A stretch of 64,000 nt of DNA from Phytophthora hibernalis (GCA_012656075.1 JAAKBF010000390.1:1079407-1143406), one strand, 5' to 3'. Numbered from the stretch's first letter, positions 32,274 to 43,438 are shown. Notes: generated by a model from the sequence alone, not told the origin. A program made the numbers and translations.

Positions 32274-33646
32274 TTTTGTCCTCAGCGACATGTGAATTTA
32301 GTGAACCCACGCAGACTTGTTTTGTTTCGTTTTTCACTGAGGTACATTGATGTCACTTACCGCATCGTTGATATCATTATTCCCACATTTATCATAAAGC
32401 GCACCTATTGTTAGCCAATCAAATCTCTTATATAATCAGCAAGCATAAGATAAACTATAGTTAACAAAGCCATTATAACCACAGCCCTCGCGTAGATCAG
32501 GTAGGACTTATGATTTCGGCGATACGGTAGTTTCTAACGACGTCCAGACTTGTGAATTTACTGCATGTGCACACTATTAATAGCTCCCCGGCAAAGGGAG
32601 AACGGTGGGACCAATAAATTGTTCCAGGTTAAAAGATTTGCAAACGGATTTGTTTCCCGATAGAGCAAGGCTTTGGGATACATCTGCTTACTTTTGCTTT
32701 CGCATAGATCTCGCATCTGTCGGGTCTCCGACAGATTTCTAGACTGCCTAAATTCGTGTCTAAAAGCAAAAACACCTGGTTTTACTGGCCGCAACGTTGG
32801 TGATCTAGCACGAATTTCTACACACACAAGCAAGCGATCAGAAAATCTGTCGGAAAAATGCTACGTCCACTAGGTCTGATTAAATACTACTAGTAAATAA
32901 GAGCCTAAATTAGCTGCCTAATCAGCCAATTTCCCGTGCGAGCATAATAAACTTAATTAATGTACGCATCTTCCCGAAGTACATGTATCAGGCTTTTGGC
33001 TCCCGTTTTGTAAGCCCTCTCAGACCCAAATGGTGAAGCTTGGACGGAAGCACTACATGTGCTTTCATCTCCCCCTGTTGTGTCTCCAACGAAATGCAAT
33101 GTGAACTCGAAACCGCCATCCTAGTTCAGATACAGCATCTTCAGCACAGCAGCAACGCTGCTGTGCCACGGCATCAGCATAGGCTTTGCGTTCTTTTGCA
33201 TCACCACCGATCGAGTTCGCAGCAGCACCTTCATCACTAACTCATTTATGCCGTCGTACAGGGCTAGAACCGCCTTAGAGGTAGGAAACGCGAACACAGT
33301 TGGCGTGTCTACCTCCTTCGCGACGTCAACGGCTAGATGAATGTTGCCAGCGCGTTGGACGGGTTACCCAGTTCAAGTGAACGAAACTCGGCTCGCCAAG
33401 CAGGCCGATAACGTACGTCTCCAGCTCATCCCGACAGGTACACACACGATGATTCTGAAAGTGCCAGCGGTGAAAGGATTCAATGACCTGAATGTTGTAC
33501 GGATGTTGAACGAGATGAGATCAAGTTTATGAATTAATCCGATGAGGGATGTCCATACCTAAATGTATACCCAGTAAAACACTTCATTCATCGCGTGGCA
33601 AAATTGAATCGAGAAATCAATTGATGTCGCTAGCTTCGAGTCAGGT
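32274..33646. other. Gene-poor stretch downstream of NLP
   Basis: No firm gene. A 63-codon frame at 33341-33532 (MLPARWTGYPVQVNETRLAK, then LKVPAVKGFNDLNVV) may be the end of a broken transposon protein but is not recognised. The rest is AT-rich. Confidence 0.4.
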
Positions 33647-34142
33647 CTACCTCATCAACGCAAACAGGTACTTTGAGTACGCAGAGATCAGCACATTCTC
33701 TTCCACATCCGAGAAGCGCTGGGCTCTCGAGACCATGTCGTTAAAGTCACGCGCCGACATTCCCTTTCTGAAGTTAGGTAACAGGTGCTTGATCAGGGCC
33801 TCGGTGTTGTCAAAGATCCTGATAATTTCGGCCTCGTCGGTAATGCTACGCAATGCTGTCACCACATCGTCGAAGCCGTTGATCCCAGAATAGTTGATCT
33901 TGAGCCAGGCCAAGCTCTTAGCAGCCCCAAACCAGCCCCTTTTCCTCTTCTTCGTCATCATCGTCTTCGGCAATTTGGTGCTTCCTCAGGAATCGGTGGT
34001 CGTTTCCGATGATCTCATCGACGTCAGCTGGATTTACGGCATTGGTCGTTCTCGGCTGGGAAATCGCAGTAGCGGTCGAAGCAGTGCCGAGCGTCGCGAC
34101 GAGAGTGGCCGCCGCCACAAGTAAAATGTAGCTTAGATGCAT
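33647..34142 (-). pseudogene. RxLR effector gene with one frameshift
   Basis: Starts with a signal peptide (about residues 1-24 from the ATG at 34142), then RFLR followed by an acidic run (DDDDEEEE) in the place of the dEER motif. The frame then stops early; from about 33960 the next frame carries on at once with an effector-like C-terminal domain (FGAAKSLAWLKINYSG, later AQRFSDVEENVLISAYSKY), ending at 33647. One missing base in an A/G run near 33943-33950 accounts for the break. Such proteins enter host cells and act on plant immunity; as written the product would lose its effector domain. A paralogue lies at 53722-54211, and an initiator-like element precedes it. Confidence 0.75.
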
Positions 34143-34189
34143 GGACCTCTTGGCTGAAGTTATAGAGTGAAGACACTTGTGCTGGGAAG

Positions 34190-34211
34190 CAAATGGCGAA
34201 GTGAGGGGAGA
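34190..34211 (-). promoter_or_regulatory. Initiator-like element of the frameshifted RxLR gene
   Basis: Minus-strand TCACTTCGCCATTTGC, a near match to the oomycete initiator, about 50-60 bases before the ATG. The same string with one change (CACTTCGCAATTTGC) precedes the paralogue at 53.7-54.2 kb. Confidence 0.6.
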
Positions 34212-34791
34212 GATTAATCACGCAGTTACTGGTAGCGACTCGACCTATGAATGTGCATGTTCAGCTCGGGAACGCATAACCTTGTGGATGGCTGTCGAGC
34301 GTCAACTCCACATCTAGGATGGTAATATGTAGCAAACCGTAATCCCAGCTCCGATCCATATTAGACCTTTATATATTGAATTAGACCATCTCTTTTGTCG
34401 CATTGGTCTTGAACAGCCCGCCAGACAATACGAGTTTGCACGCATTCCACCATGATTTTTATTTAAACCATCACACAACAAACAGCAATGACTGTCGCGT
34501 AGCTGTAGTTTAGACGTGTAGGAAGCTCAAAAACTAACATGCTTGCAAACCCTGAAGAAGTTAGTTCATTCGTAGTCCTGATCGTAATCAAGACTACACC
34601 GTAATCCCAAATACAGTAATTCCAAAATGCTATTCCCAATTGAGTACTGAAACTTAGGTTGAGTAAGTACTTGTAACCTAACCCCTTCAACAACTTCAAA
34701 GCTAACAATCAGCGCAAATTTATCAAAAACAAGTTTTTAATGGTGTAGTAATCGATGAATGAACGAACACTACCCAAGTGAAAAAGCGATC

Positions 34792-34805
34792 CCATTCCTC
34801 AATTT
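34792..34805 (+). promoter_or_regulatory. Oomycete initiator element of the intact RxLR gene
   Basis: CCATTCCTCAATTT matches the initiator core YCATTYYNCAWTTT at every position and lies 57 bases before the ATG at 34862. It supports choosing that ATG over the in-frame upstream codon at 34778, which would lie before the transcript start. Confidence 0.7.
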
Positions 34806-34861
34806 CCCCGCAGACAACAACTTGTCCCCCACCACCCTCTTTCCAAGAAGCAACAGCAAGC

Positions 34862-35242
34862 ATGCGTCTCATCTACTTTCTCGCGGTGATTATTGCTACC
34901 ACTCTCCACACCAGCAGCAACGCGCTCTCCACGGCCAAGGAATCCAATCACGCCACCATTTTGGTGTCAACGGATGTCGCCAGCTCTGTCGGTGCAACCC
35001 GAACAGACCACGGTCGACTCCTCCGAAGAGTTGAAAAGGACAACGTGGAAGCGCTCGAAGCCGAGCTCGACGATGAAGAAAGGACCCTGAAAAACATTGG
35101 GGCGTCTCTGAAGAAGTTCGTGGCTAAGCAGACGCCCTTCACACAATCCTGGAAAGAAGCTAGAAAGGCCCGGAAAATTGCGGAGGAGAATAAGCGTGCT
35201 GAGCGCAATCACGAGAATTTCGTTGCTTCGCTAATCGATTGA
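34862..35242 (+). CDS. RxLR-dEER secreted effector, intact
   Basis: 126 residues. The signal peptide covers about residues 1-21 (MRLIYFLAVIIATTLH..., cut near SNA/LS). RLLR stands at 52-55 and DDEER at 70-74, the standard spacing for the host-entry region of oomycete RxLR effectors. The remaining 50 residues are highly charged and helical (SLKKFVAKQTPF, then EARKARKIAEENKRAE) without a clear WY fold, so the effector domain is short. It lies 720 bases from, and divergent to, the frameshifted RxLR gene, and 2.6 kb after the NLP gene. The host target is unknown. It may act on plant immunity, as the family does. Confidence 0.88.
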   Translation: MRLIYFLAVIIATTLHTSSNALSTAKESNHATILVSTDVASSVGATRTDHGRLLRRVEKDNVEALEAELDDEERTLKNIGASLKKFVAKQTPFTQSWKEARKARKIAEENKRAERNHENFVASLID

Positions 35243-35934
35243 TTCATGCACGAACTTTGGGTTGCCGACAGCCCTGAGTGGATGAATCTGCATGGGGCAA
35301 GTACCTGCACCTGGTCGTTTGGGTTTGATCTCTCAGCTCGATCTTGTATAGACATCCGGTGTCTGACAGTATAATATACTAAGTACATCGGTGGTTTTCA
35401 TATCCTGTACAAAGTCGCGCTGCGCACAAAGAAGCTCTGAAATTTATGATATTCTGGGTTTGAAGTATTGAGGTGTTATTATGTGAGGGCAACGTGAAGA
35501 GTAGATTTCGTACAGCGTGCACTAGACCTATATGACAACGTCCTCGGCGCATCTGCTGCTACTGCTTTGCAGCCGCAGCATCTGCATACCTAACGCGAAG
35601 ACGAATCTTATGCACTAGTCCAGCATACGGACGATAGCTGTAGGACGTCGTTAGAATTCCGACATCAATGTTTCTGGATATTATATCCAGAGTCTACCAC
35701 GAGGTCTGAATCCTGGCATTTCTGATATTTTCGTAATACGATTAGAATTCTTCAGAAAATAAGCTTTAAAACCCTGCTAAGGTAAAATGCCAGTTGCGTG
35801 TGCACTGCACAGTGGGCTGTGTTCGCTTCTCGCCGGTCTGATTGGCAGATATGTTTTTCTGCGATTGGCTATTAGTCAAACGGTAATTTACCAAGATCTT
35901 GGAGAGGCGGGAGAATATTGCAGTCTTCCCGACG
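35243..35934. other. Non-coding stretch with dispersed repeat fragments
   Basis: 35699-35780 (GAGGTCTGAATCCT, CATTTCTGATA, TTTCGTAATACGATT, CTTTAAAACCCT) recurs at 55040-55145, where CTGATACCTTTCGTAAT is doubled. 35515-35560 (CTAGACCTATATGACAACG, then CGGCGCAT) recurs loosely at 45388-45440. No gene. Confidence 0.5.
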
Positions 35935-36378
35935 ATGGTGCTAACTCGAGCTCAAGCTCGCACTCTAGCTGATGCTGCTCAGGACGATGTGGAGATCGAC
36001 GTCGCTGACGACGGAGAGATCGGCGCCGCTGGTGCTGACAGTAGTGCAGCGCTTGTCGTCGCTCACAACGCAGCAACTACATCTGTTCAAGCACTCGGCC
36101 CCAGCGTCAAGGACCACGTCGCTGCGCTCGCCCAGCAGTTTCTCTACCAGACCCAAGTGCTGGCAAGAGAACATGCTGCCTTGCAGTACCAGCAGGAAGG
36201 TCTCGAGTCTGTCGGCTGCTCTTCGAGCGCGTTGAAAGCTCACACGCGAGCGCAGGCCGCTTCTTGGGCAGCGGATATCTTCGCGAGTGAGCTCGATAAA
36301 TTTCAGTGCAGCTGTGGAAGATCGTGCGATTTTCAGCCAATCCAACGCGTAGGATACGAACATGCCAGATCCGCTTAA
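35935..36378 (+). CDS. Unidentified transposon-associated ORF
   Basis: From the ATG at 35935 about 147 codons: MVLTRAQARTLADAAQDDVE, an acidic Ala-rich stretch, then AALAQQFLYQTQVLAREHAALQ that may form a helix. I do not know the family; the MVLTRAQAR start looks like proteins accompanying oomycete transposons. It precedes the pogo-like element by about 300 bases and could be its first ORF or an unrelated remnant. Confidence 0.3.
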   Translation: MVLTRAQARTLADAAQDDVEIDVADDGEIGAAGADSSAALVVAHNAATTSVQALGPSVKDHVAALAQQFLYQTQVLAREHAALQYQQEGLESVGCSSSALKAHTRAQAASWAADIFASELDKFQCSCGRSCDFQPIQRVGYEHARSA

Positions 36379-36689
36379 ATACGAAATGCGCGAGAACGAA
36401 TATCGGGAGGGAAGCTCGCAAAAATGTTCGTTGTTCTCGCACTTTAGCGAGGAGAACACGAAAATCACGTTTATCATTTTCGTGGAAGCATTTCTCACCC
36501 ACTTTTTGTTCCCCTACCCGCATGTTCGTCCAAGGCTTGCCAATTCGTGGCACGGTGCACTTTTTCCACCAATTAAAACCTAAAAACGCGTTCTCACAGC
36601 CCATTGGCTAGTCTATTTTTGGATCAGTGGGTGTTTATCATTTTGGAAGGTCAAATTAAATCATACAGTCAATAAGCCTCTGGGACCTC

Positions 36690-38339
36690 CACGCATTTGT
36701 GAGCTCCACGCGTTCGAGGTGGAGGAGGAGGCCACGTACACCAACGAAGACATCGATCGTGCGATGGCGCGTGTAGCTCCAGGCGAGAAAAAAGCTGCAA
36801 TTGCGCTGACGTTGCCTCTGTCACTGCGCACACTGTTTCGGTTGGTCAAGAGGGCCCAAGATGGTGATCAACTGGTGCCCCGGGCCTAAGTCTCTGGTAC
36901 CAATCGAGCTGGAGAATGACCTGGCGGAGTAGGTGGCGGCAATGCAGTGTTGCGGGGTGCCGGTTGGGCGCAAGGAGATCATCACAAAGGCAAGTGTAAT
37001 GCTTGACCATGCAATATGCCGACGCGCACAACACCCACCAGGATGCTGACCGGAGGCTGGTACCGGCGCTTCCTCGAGCGCCACCCCGCCCTATCAATCG
37101 GCTTGCTCAAAGTATCGCGCGGGTGCACAACGCTGCTGATGAAGAAGGCGTAGGAATGCTATTCTACACGTTGGCGAAGCTATTCATTGAGATGAAGATC
37201 GACGCCAGCCGCGTCTTCAACATCGACGAAACCTCGTTCATGCCGAAGATGGCTCGGCGCAAGGTGGTAGCTGTGCGGGCTCCGCCGATGTATGGCGCAA
37301 GGAGACCAAGCCCAGCTTCCACATGACGGTCGTGGGAGCTGTTAGTGCTTCTGGTACAGCCATACCCCCTTTGCTGATTGTGTCAGGAAAGCGACTCTTC
37401 AGAGAAGACATCGCCGCCATCAACATCAAGAACGCGGCAATCACGTGAGCCCCCAAAGGATTTAGCAACAAGAAGATCTTTGTGGAGTGGCTCCAGTTTT
37501 TGGGGGTAGATCACCGAACTGAAGAAGCCGGTGGTGTTAATCGTGGACAACAGTTCCTCGCACATTGGTCCAGGTAAGCAAATGGCTACATCAACCCTGC
37601 TCAAAAAGATATTCTAACCCATATCATTTTTACCGGGTTTACGGAATTATAGAGGGGGTTGAGACGTGTGTCGAGTGCGGAATCATGCTGTTGACATTGC
37701 CGGCTAATGCAACCCACCTCTTCCAACCCTTGCACGTTGCACTGTTTAAACCTTACAAGGACTGTGTACAAGAGATTATGCTTGAGCGGCTGTGTGCTGT
37801 CAACGACCCCGTGCTCAAAAAGTTCAAGGCAATTGAAATCGCCTGTACGGCGTACCGTCGAGCCCTCGCAGACAAGCCAGCGAGTTCCGTCAATGGTTTC
37901 CGGGAGTGTGGCATCTGGCCATTGTCATCAGTAGGGCTGAAAGCGCGCTTGGACTTGTATGGAATGTTAGCTTGTGAGGGTGCCGTGGAAAGTAGAAGTG
38001 ATCATTCAGGTAACTCTCTCTTACCTTGTAGTTGCTTGTGGCTTGGCAGCCAACCAAGCTTTCCTACGTCTTCCGAATCCTAAGATGGGGCGACCGAACC
38101 GGTCTGCAGACCGCGGTTTACTCAGTTTTTTACATGGAAGTGGCGGAGTTAACAGAACACTGGGTACAGCGGAGTGGCTGAAACACCGTGAAGCGGTCAT
38201 CGAAGAGGTGCGTAACGAGGTGCTGCTGCTTCCCCCTGTTGCTGTGGCCGGCAAAAAGAAAGCGCTCCACTGTGGACGTCACAGGGAGGCTCGTTACGAA
38301 AGAACAGTTGATGGCAGTCGCATACGAGTGTGATTTCTA
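36690..38339 (+). pseudogene. Pogo/Tigger-like (DDE_1) transposase, broken, third acidic residue replaced by His
   Basis: The N-terminal helix-turn-helix part is near 36720-36890 (TLPLSLRTLFRLVKRAQDG). The DDE_1 core runs through several frames: VFNIDETSFMPKMARRKVVA (first Asp, about 37225), FHMTVVGAVSASGTAIPPLL, GFSNKKIFVEWLQFL, VLIVDNSSSHIGP (second Asp, about 37545) and LTLPANATHLFQPL, where the codon at 37733-37735 reads His where pogo-like enzymes have the third Asp. The C-terminal part continues (IACTAYRRALADKPAS, SVNGFRECGIWPL) and ends VTGRLVTKEQLMAVAYECDF. Stops at about 36886 and 37446 plus shifts show decay. Confidence 0.75.
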
Positions 38340-39189
38340 ACTGAATTCGATGTATTTACTGATTGCAAACTACACGCTTACAATGAACTTACCGGTATGG
38401 AGCCAGTTACCGCACCCATTTTAGTTCTCCTTCTTTTCGGCATGGCGAATTGGCTCAGTAATACCGATATACTGGGTTTGCGGGTGGTTTCGTGACTTTT
38501 CATGAGCCAACTGGTGAAACGTTTGATCTTTGGCTCACGGTTTCGCAATGGGTGTGTCATGGGAGTTGACGCACAACACAGCCTATTGGATAAAATACGT
38601 CTTCAGCGAAATCCTCACGGCTCTACAAGCCGTGAGCTTACCCGACCCTACGCCTAATATTGGGCCTTCTTTTTTCTTCTACTAAACCGCAGAGATTCAG
38701 GAGTTACATTCAAAATAATTAAATCCAATCAAAGATGAATAAATTGAACCAGCAGCGGTTATCTCATGCGGCGCTCCCGTATAAGTGGGTCGCGAACCAA
38801 AAATATGCACGGTTCACTTAACCGGTCTGGGGGACCGACAGCGAGCCGGATGTTTCCGGTTGGGAGAAGCCACGGCAGATGTGGATTCGACAGCAAAGGG
38901 CGCCACGCTGCGTCTGCATGAACTCGCCCGTGTCGGAGAAAATTCCACTTTTACCCTTTCCTTGCAATAGTTACTGTAACTCGCCCGCGAAAATGTTTTG
39001 CTGCGTGGAATGATGACCGTTGGAAATGCACGTATATGTTCCTGACGACCGAAAAAGCACGTCAAAGTGCTATCCTCAGCAAGTAGTGTTCGCATAAACA
39101 CTAACTGCACTGCTAACACTACTGTTTGCAAACTGTTAGTGTGTAGCGAATTTGACTAACACGTATGTGGAGTTAGGCGGTTCACACAT
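38340..39189. other. Non-coding stretch
   Basis: No gene supported. The string TGTTAGTGTGTAG with nearby GTTTGCAAA at about 39125-39150 recurs at about 39700-39735, bracketing repeat R3. Confidence 0.4.
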
Positions 39190-39660
39190 GTATATTGTAG
39201 CGTGCGCTCTCAACTCGCTTGGTTCAAGCAATGAGGTTGACAAGTGTCCGTGTATCGCCACGAGCCATCTCAATCCAGCTTTAGTATAAGCGCATTCCTT
39301 TTCCTTTCCCAATCATATATGTACACCGTTCACTCTAATTAGTCGTGCTTCGAATATAGTCATGCTTCTGTACTTTTTCGTGACACCACGGACAACAAAA
39401 TTTCCCCGAAGAGTTCAAAAGAGCACAAAGACAGCGGATTTGAACATATCTCGTCGAACCGAAGCCAATCATGATCTTACTTTCAATATAAAAAAATATT
39501 GTTATCACAAGATCAATTCACAAGTTCGACTTTCTACCACAAAAATCGTAAACCATAATTAGTCAGGGTCAGACTAATTAGAGTGAACGGTGTAGGTTCC
39601 TACCTCCCATCGCACCACACACCACCAGTAGCAATGACTATTACGAACTTCATCGTAGCT
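39190..39660 (+). repeat. LTR-like repeat R3, copy split by a MITE
   Basis: 39200-39320 and 39595-39660 together match the uninterrupted copy at 27636-27800. The split falls exactly at the ends of the 273-base MITE. Confidence 0.75.
39322..39594. mobile_element. MITE copy 2, 273 bp, inserted in repeat R3
   Basis: Same ends and same length as copy 1 (6970-7242), in reverse orientation. The interior is clearly alignable (for example the GTACTTTTTCGTGACACCA and CCAATCATGAT strings). The TA dinucleotides at both ends fit a TA target duplication, and the repeat copy at 27.7 kb shows the site without the insert. Confidence 0.85.
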
Positions 39661-40592
39661 CTTGTTTAGAACTGCAGGATGCACAAACAGACAAACACGT
39701 TTGCAAATGCCACTTACCGTACTGTTAGTGTGTAGTAAAATTTACAAAAATGTATGCGGAGTACACTATCAACGACCAGCTCACATGCCCTCAAGAATAC
39801 AAATGCGCTGTAAGACGGAATGAAGCTCAATTGCTTGTACCAAACGAACGAAAATAAAGCGAGCTGTTAATGCTCGAGAACAACGACATACCCTTTGCCC
39901 AACTCGTGGCGATGCATAAAGTGCAACCAGCATCACAGCACCCCACTCTGATGTCCAGCAATGATTTTGACGGATTCACTCGATCCATGACGTCTGCATT
40001 GCATGTATTAATATTCAAATTGCCATCGAAGCAAGTATTCTGACGAGCGTCTTCTTACTTTCGATGTCATCACCGAGGGATGATGCTGGTGTGCCGTCCA
40101 TCCCAGATTGTGACGGCTCTCTTGGTCGACTACAACTTCCATGGCAGGAACGCGATTTATGGCTTTTGGGGTTGCATTTAGTGTCGCGACCGTCTTACAA
40201 TCTAAGCAATCATCACAGGGGTCATCTCAAATGCGGGGTTGTGGTCATCATTGCTTTCATACGTATCCCTGTTTAATTCGAATGGAATTAGCACAATCAT
40301 ACCGATGGTTCTAAAAACGTACCAAAAAGCAAATCAGATTTGAAAAAATGATAGGTTTTACCAGCCCTGCTTTCGCTCAATAACTTATTTCGTGTGATAT
40401 AAATTATACACGAAGATATTTCGCGACTTGAAGATTGTCAATTCACAGCTTCAGTGTGGATAGCTAAGAGAACTTTGTTTGGGTAAAGTTTCTGCCGCGG
40501 GGGCAAGCTCGATAAAAGAAAGTCTACAATCATGAGTCGAGCAGACAATTAGAATTTTTCTTTGGTTTTAACTTTAACTAATATACCTAACG
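39661..40592. other. Gene-poor stretch
   Basis: Short frames at 39827-40018 (-) and 40064-40276 (+) have no recognisable feature. Confidence 0.4.
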
Positions 40593-40826
40593 TACCGAAT
40601 TCCTCGATGAGCTGTACCCCTCAAAATGCCCTGTCTGGGCAACTCTTGAGACTTCCTCGAAAAGCTGTACCCCTGGATCACATTATATCCAATGACATCA
40701 CTCATACCGCATAGTAAGGTGCTATATTCTACCAATGACAGGTGGTTGAACCCAAAGGGACTTCCTCGATAAGCTGTACCCTTTGACGATGTACCACGGG
40801 GGTACAGCTCATCGAGGAATTCGGTA
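40593..40826. mobile_element. 234-bp MITE with internal copies of its TIR motif
   Basis: 28-base terminal inverted repeats (TACCGAATTCCTCGATGAGC, then TGTACCCC) flank the element, again with TA at the outer edge. Two further direct copies of the inner part (ACTTCCTCGAAAAGCTGTAC and ACTTCCTCGATAAGCTGTAC) lie inside at about 40650 and 40750. No coding potential. Confidence 0.8.
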
Positions 40827-40872
40827 GCTCAAGTGAAACAACCCTGATAAGTACGCTTTATCATCGGTGCTT

Positions 40873-41199
40873 TTAGCTTATCAAGCCGACGGTTTGCTTT
40901 TGATTTGTGAAGACTCTCCAGTGAAGAGCTATCGACACACGGCATTTCATTTTCCCGAGCTCGTTGTGAATGAAATCGCTAGTCGAGATGATGGTGGACT
41001 TCAAAGAAAAACTAAAATCGTTTGATGCTATTAATACTCCACTCGACATGTGCTGTCGGTCACTCACACAGCCGCGAGTGCTGACCAACGCGATCCTGTC
41101 AGTGAGTTTCTGTATGGCCGGATTAAATGTTGATCCATGGGGGTAAAAATCGATGAAAATAGACCCCTCTTCATGTGAAAGACCTATTAGGGGTTTCAA
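40873..41199 (-). CDS. Unidentified ORF
   Basis: A 108-codon frame containing GSIFIDFYPHGSTFNPAIQK and FSFSLKSTIISTSDFIHNEL. Its first codons lie in the end of the inverted-repeat element at 41189-41956, so the true 5' part would be beyond that insertion. Not recognised. Confidence 0.25.
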   Translation of the reverse strand: MKPLIGLSHEEGSIFIDFYPHGSTFNPAIQKLTDRIALVSTRGCVSDRQHMSSGVLIASNDFSFSLKSTIISTSDFIHNELGKMKCRVSIALHWRVFTNQKQTVGLIS

Positions 41200-41956
41200 A
41201 GTAGCAAATTATTAGAAGAATTTCTTGCTAATAATCAGGCTAATCGTTTACCATCCCGGAGGTTCTATCCGAACCTTGAAACGGGCTAAAGATTAGCCTT
41301 ATCGCACCAGCAAGCTGCCCGTCAGGAAGCCCACGGGCCCCGTGGGCTCCGCCCACCCGTGGCGAGCAGCAAGCCACAAGAAGCGCAGGCTGGATATCAA
41401 CTGAGAAACGCGAATGAACTACATATAGCGATGCTTATTGACATGTTAAAGTACTACTGTATCCCGCGCTTACTGCGAACAGGATAACCCCGTCAAACTC
41501 ACTCAATACATCTTCTTCGCTGCGGCCACGTTCGATCAGTTGTAAAGCTGTATCCCTGCGTGCGGTCAAATGTAAAGTGGCACATGTACCTGCGGTATTC
41601 TTGCCGGTCTTGGTAATCTCCTTCGTATCGCTGCTACGACTCAAGACGGTAGCTCTTTCCCCCAGCAGCTCTTCGTGCTTCTGCCGGGCGGCGGCAGCAA
41701 CGCGAACGACTTGCTCGAAACAGCAGCGACGACGGTAGCTACCGTACTTACTTCCGCTGTTGGGCGGTGGCAGCGACATGAACGACTCGGCGTGGGGGCG
41801 CTGTGTTTGGGGGAGGTGAAGCCGCCGCCAGTCACCAAAAAAATATGTTTTGCAAAAATAGGCGAACGATAAGCCTCCGGAGGCCCATCTTTGGTCTGAT
41901 CTTTCCCGAATCTTTTGCAAAAAATAATCCTAATAATTTGCTTCTTTGAAACCCCT
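41189..41956. mobile_element. 768-bp TIR element with GC-rich core
   Basis: The ends AGGGGTTTCAAAGTAGCAAA and its inverted partner (TTTGCTTCTTTGAAACCCCT) continue into ATTATTAG / CTAATAAT, about 28 bases with one or two mismatches. ATT follows or precedes both ends, a possible 3-base target duplication as in Harbinger-type elements. The inside is GC-rich, with a local palindrome (GCCCACGGGCCCCGTGGGC at about 41330) and a minus-strand frame (41435-41920) rich in Arg/Ser that contains LIERGRSEEDVLSEFDGVIL; no transposase domain is seen. Confidence 0.65.
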
Positions 41957-43387
41957 ATTGGCACAATCTGGAGGTTGACAGGTTTTACAATAAAACATCT
42001 TTAACGTTTAATCTGCCGCGCCAACCCTATAAACAGAGAATTATAGACAATGTTGGTGATTTAGTGTTGGTGATTTAGGTGGCGTGCTCAAGGCCGCTGC
42101 CGTACGTGGTGCGGGGGTTCTCCTCCCACTACGCACTCAAGCTCGCGTGTAGCAACCGCGAGCAATGCTACGATATGGAAAATGCAGCACAAGATGGATG
42201 CTGTGGCCGTCAGCCAATATGGCCGCCGGCACGAAGCGGAGAAGTGTAAGCTTGGACCGTGGAGAAAAGCTAGCAACCGACATAGGGACGGTAGTTAGAA
42301 CGGACATAGGAAATCCTAAGTGACATCAATGTCCTCACTGAAAACGAAAACGAATGTGGTGATTCAATCGATGCTGATGTGGTTTCCAAGCGAGCTATTG
42401 CTGCTTCTAACGGCCATCTTAATCGTGCGCAGAGTGTGAGGACGATCCTCAAGCTTTTTGATAACGTTAACGGAGAATACTCGCAAATTGGCTCGACTAG
42501 CTCGACAGGTTGCAAACTGCGAGTAGCTTACAGAAGGAAAGGCTGCCCACAACCTGTTAATTAAGAAAAATTGGTTGTTAGCCACTTGATCACGTTCACA
42601 TCTATCGCCTCGCATTAGCGATAATCCAACAACAGCAAATCAGCCTTCGCAGACTCTATTTTAGAAACTACAGGACGGAGTGTTGGATTGGCTCAGCAAC
42701 AATGGACAGCTACACAGATACGGCCCAGCAGCCCCCAAGGAGTTGGGTTTGCAAGCTTTGTAGAGAGGTAGCTACCCGGTAAGTAGTGTTTTCTACGGCA
42801 TTTATGGTCGGTCGTGGTACCAGTCGTCAGTGCAAACTGCAAAAAGTAACACACGACTCAAACTTGTCGTTTCGTGTGGTAAGTGACTACGCAATCTGCA
42901 GAGACAGATCGCGTGGTGGCAACATGGTGGTGTGACGAGCAAGCGCTACAAACGCTTGCAAGCCGTGATTAGTGTACGTGGTTGGCGGAGGTGGTTGGTG
43001 ATACAAGTACTGTACATGCATAACTTACGATTCAAGATTGGTTTACACGGACTCAGTTTCCAAGTAGCTCACCACCGGTTTCGTCCGAATTAGACAATAA
43101 CTGCCGTCATCTACATGCACATGCAGTGCTCTTTTTCGAGGTCTGGCTTCAACACCTCGTGGAGCCCGCATGGTGCAGGCAGTGAATTTGTTGGTCCAGT
43201 CATACCAGGTAATTCTGCACACCCTATCCACGTGATTCACTGTTTACTTCCTGCCTCTGCAACGTCCTCAGTGCGTAAACCAAGACAACTATACAGTAAT
43301 ACTGTAACTAGTTGCGCTAACTCAATAGACTGGCATCAGTGCAAGGGCAAGTTCGTCGTCTGACTGCGTATCGTTCGCTTCGTCTTG
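41957..43387. other. Gene-poor stretch upstream of the bZIP gene
   Basis: Only short, motif-free frames. No promoter element other than the one listed at 43388. Confidence 0.4.
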
Positions 43388-43400
43388 TCATTTCGCAATT
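43388..43400 (+). promoter_or_regulatory. Initiator-like element of the bZIP gene
   Basis: TCATTTCGCAATT, a near match to the oomycete initiator, 38-51 bases before the ATG at 43439. It helps choose that ATG as the start. Confidence 0.55.
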
Positions 43401-43438
43401 ACGTCCGTGCACCCCAGTCCAATTTGGTTCCCGTCTCA

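Noticed and set aside
34778..34861. Upstream in-frame start for the intact RxLR gene
   Set aside because: It would lie before the initiator at 34792-34805 and would bury the signal peptide behind 28 hydrophilic residues.
40573..40846. CRISPR-like repeated units at 40.6 kb
   Set aside because: Only four motif copies, one of them inverted, with unequal spacing and clear terminal inverted repeats; it is a MITE in a eukaryotic genome.
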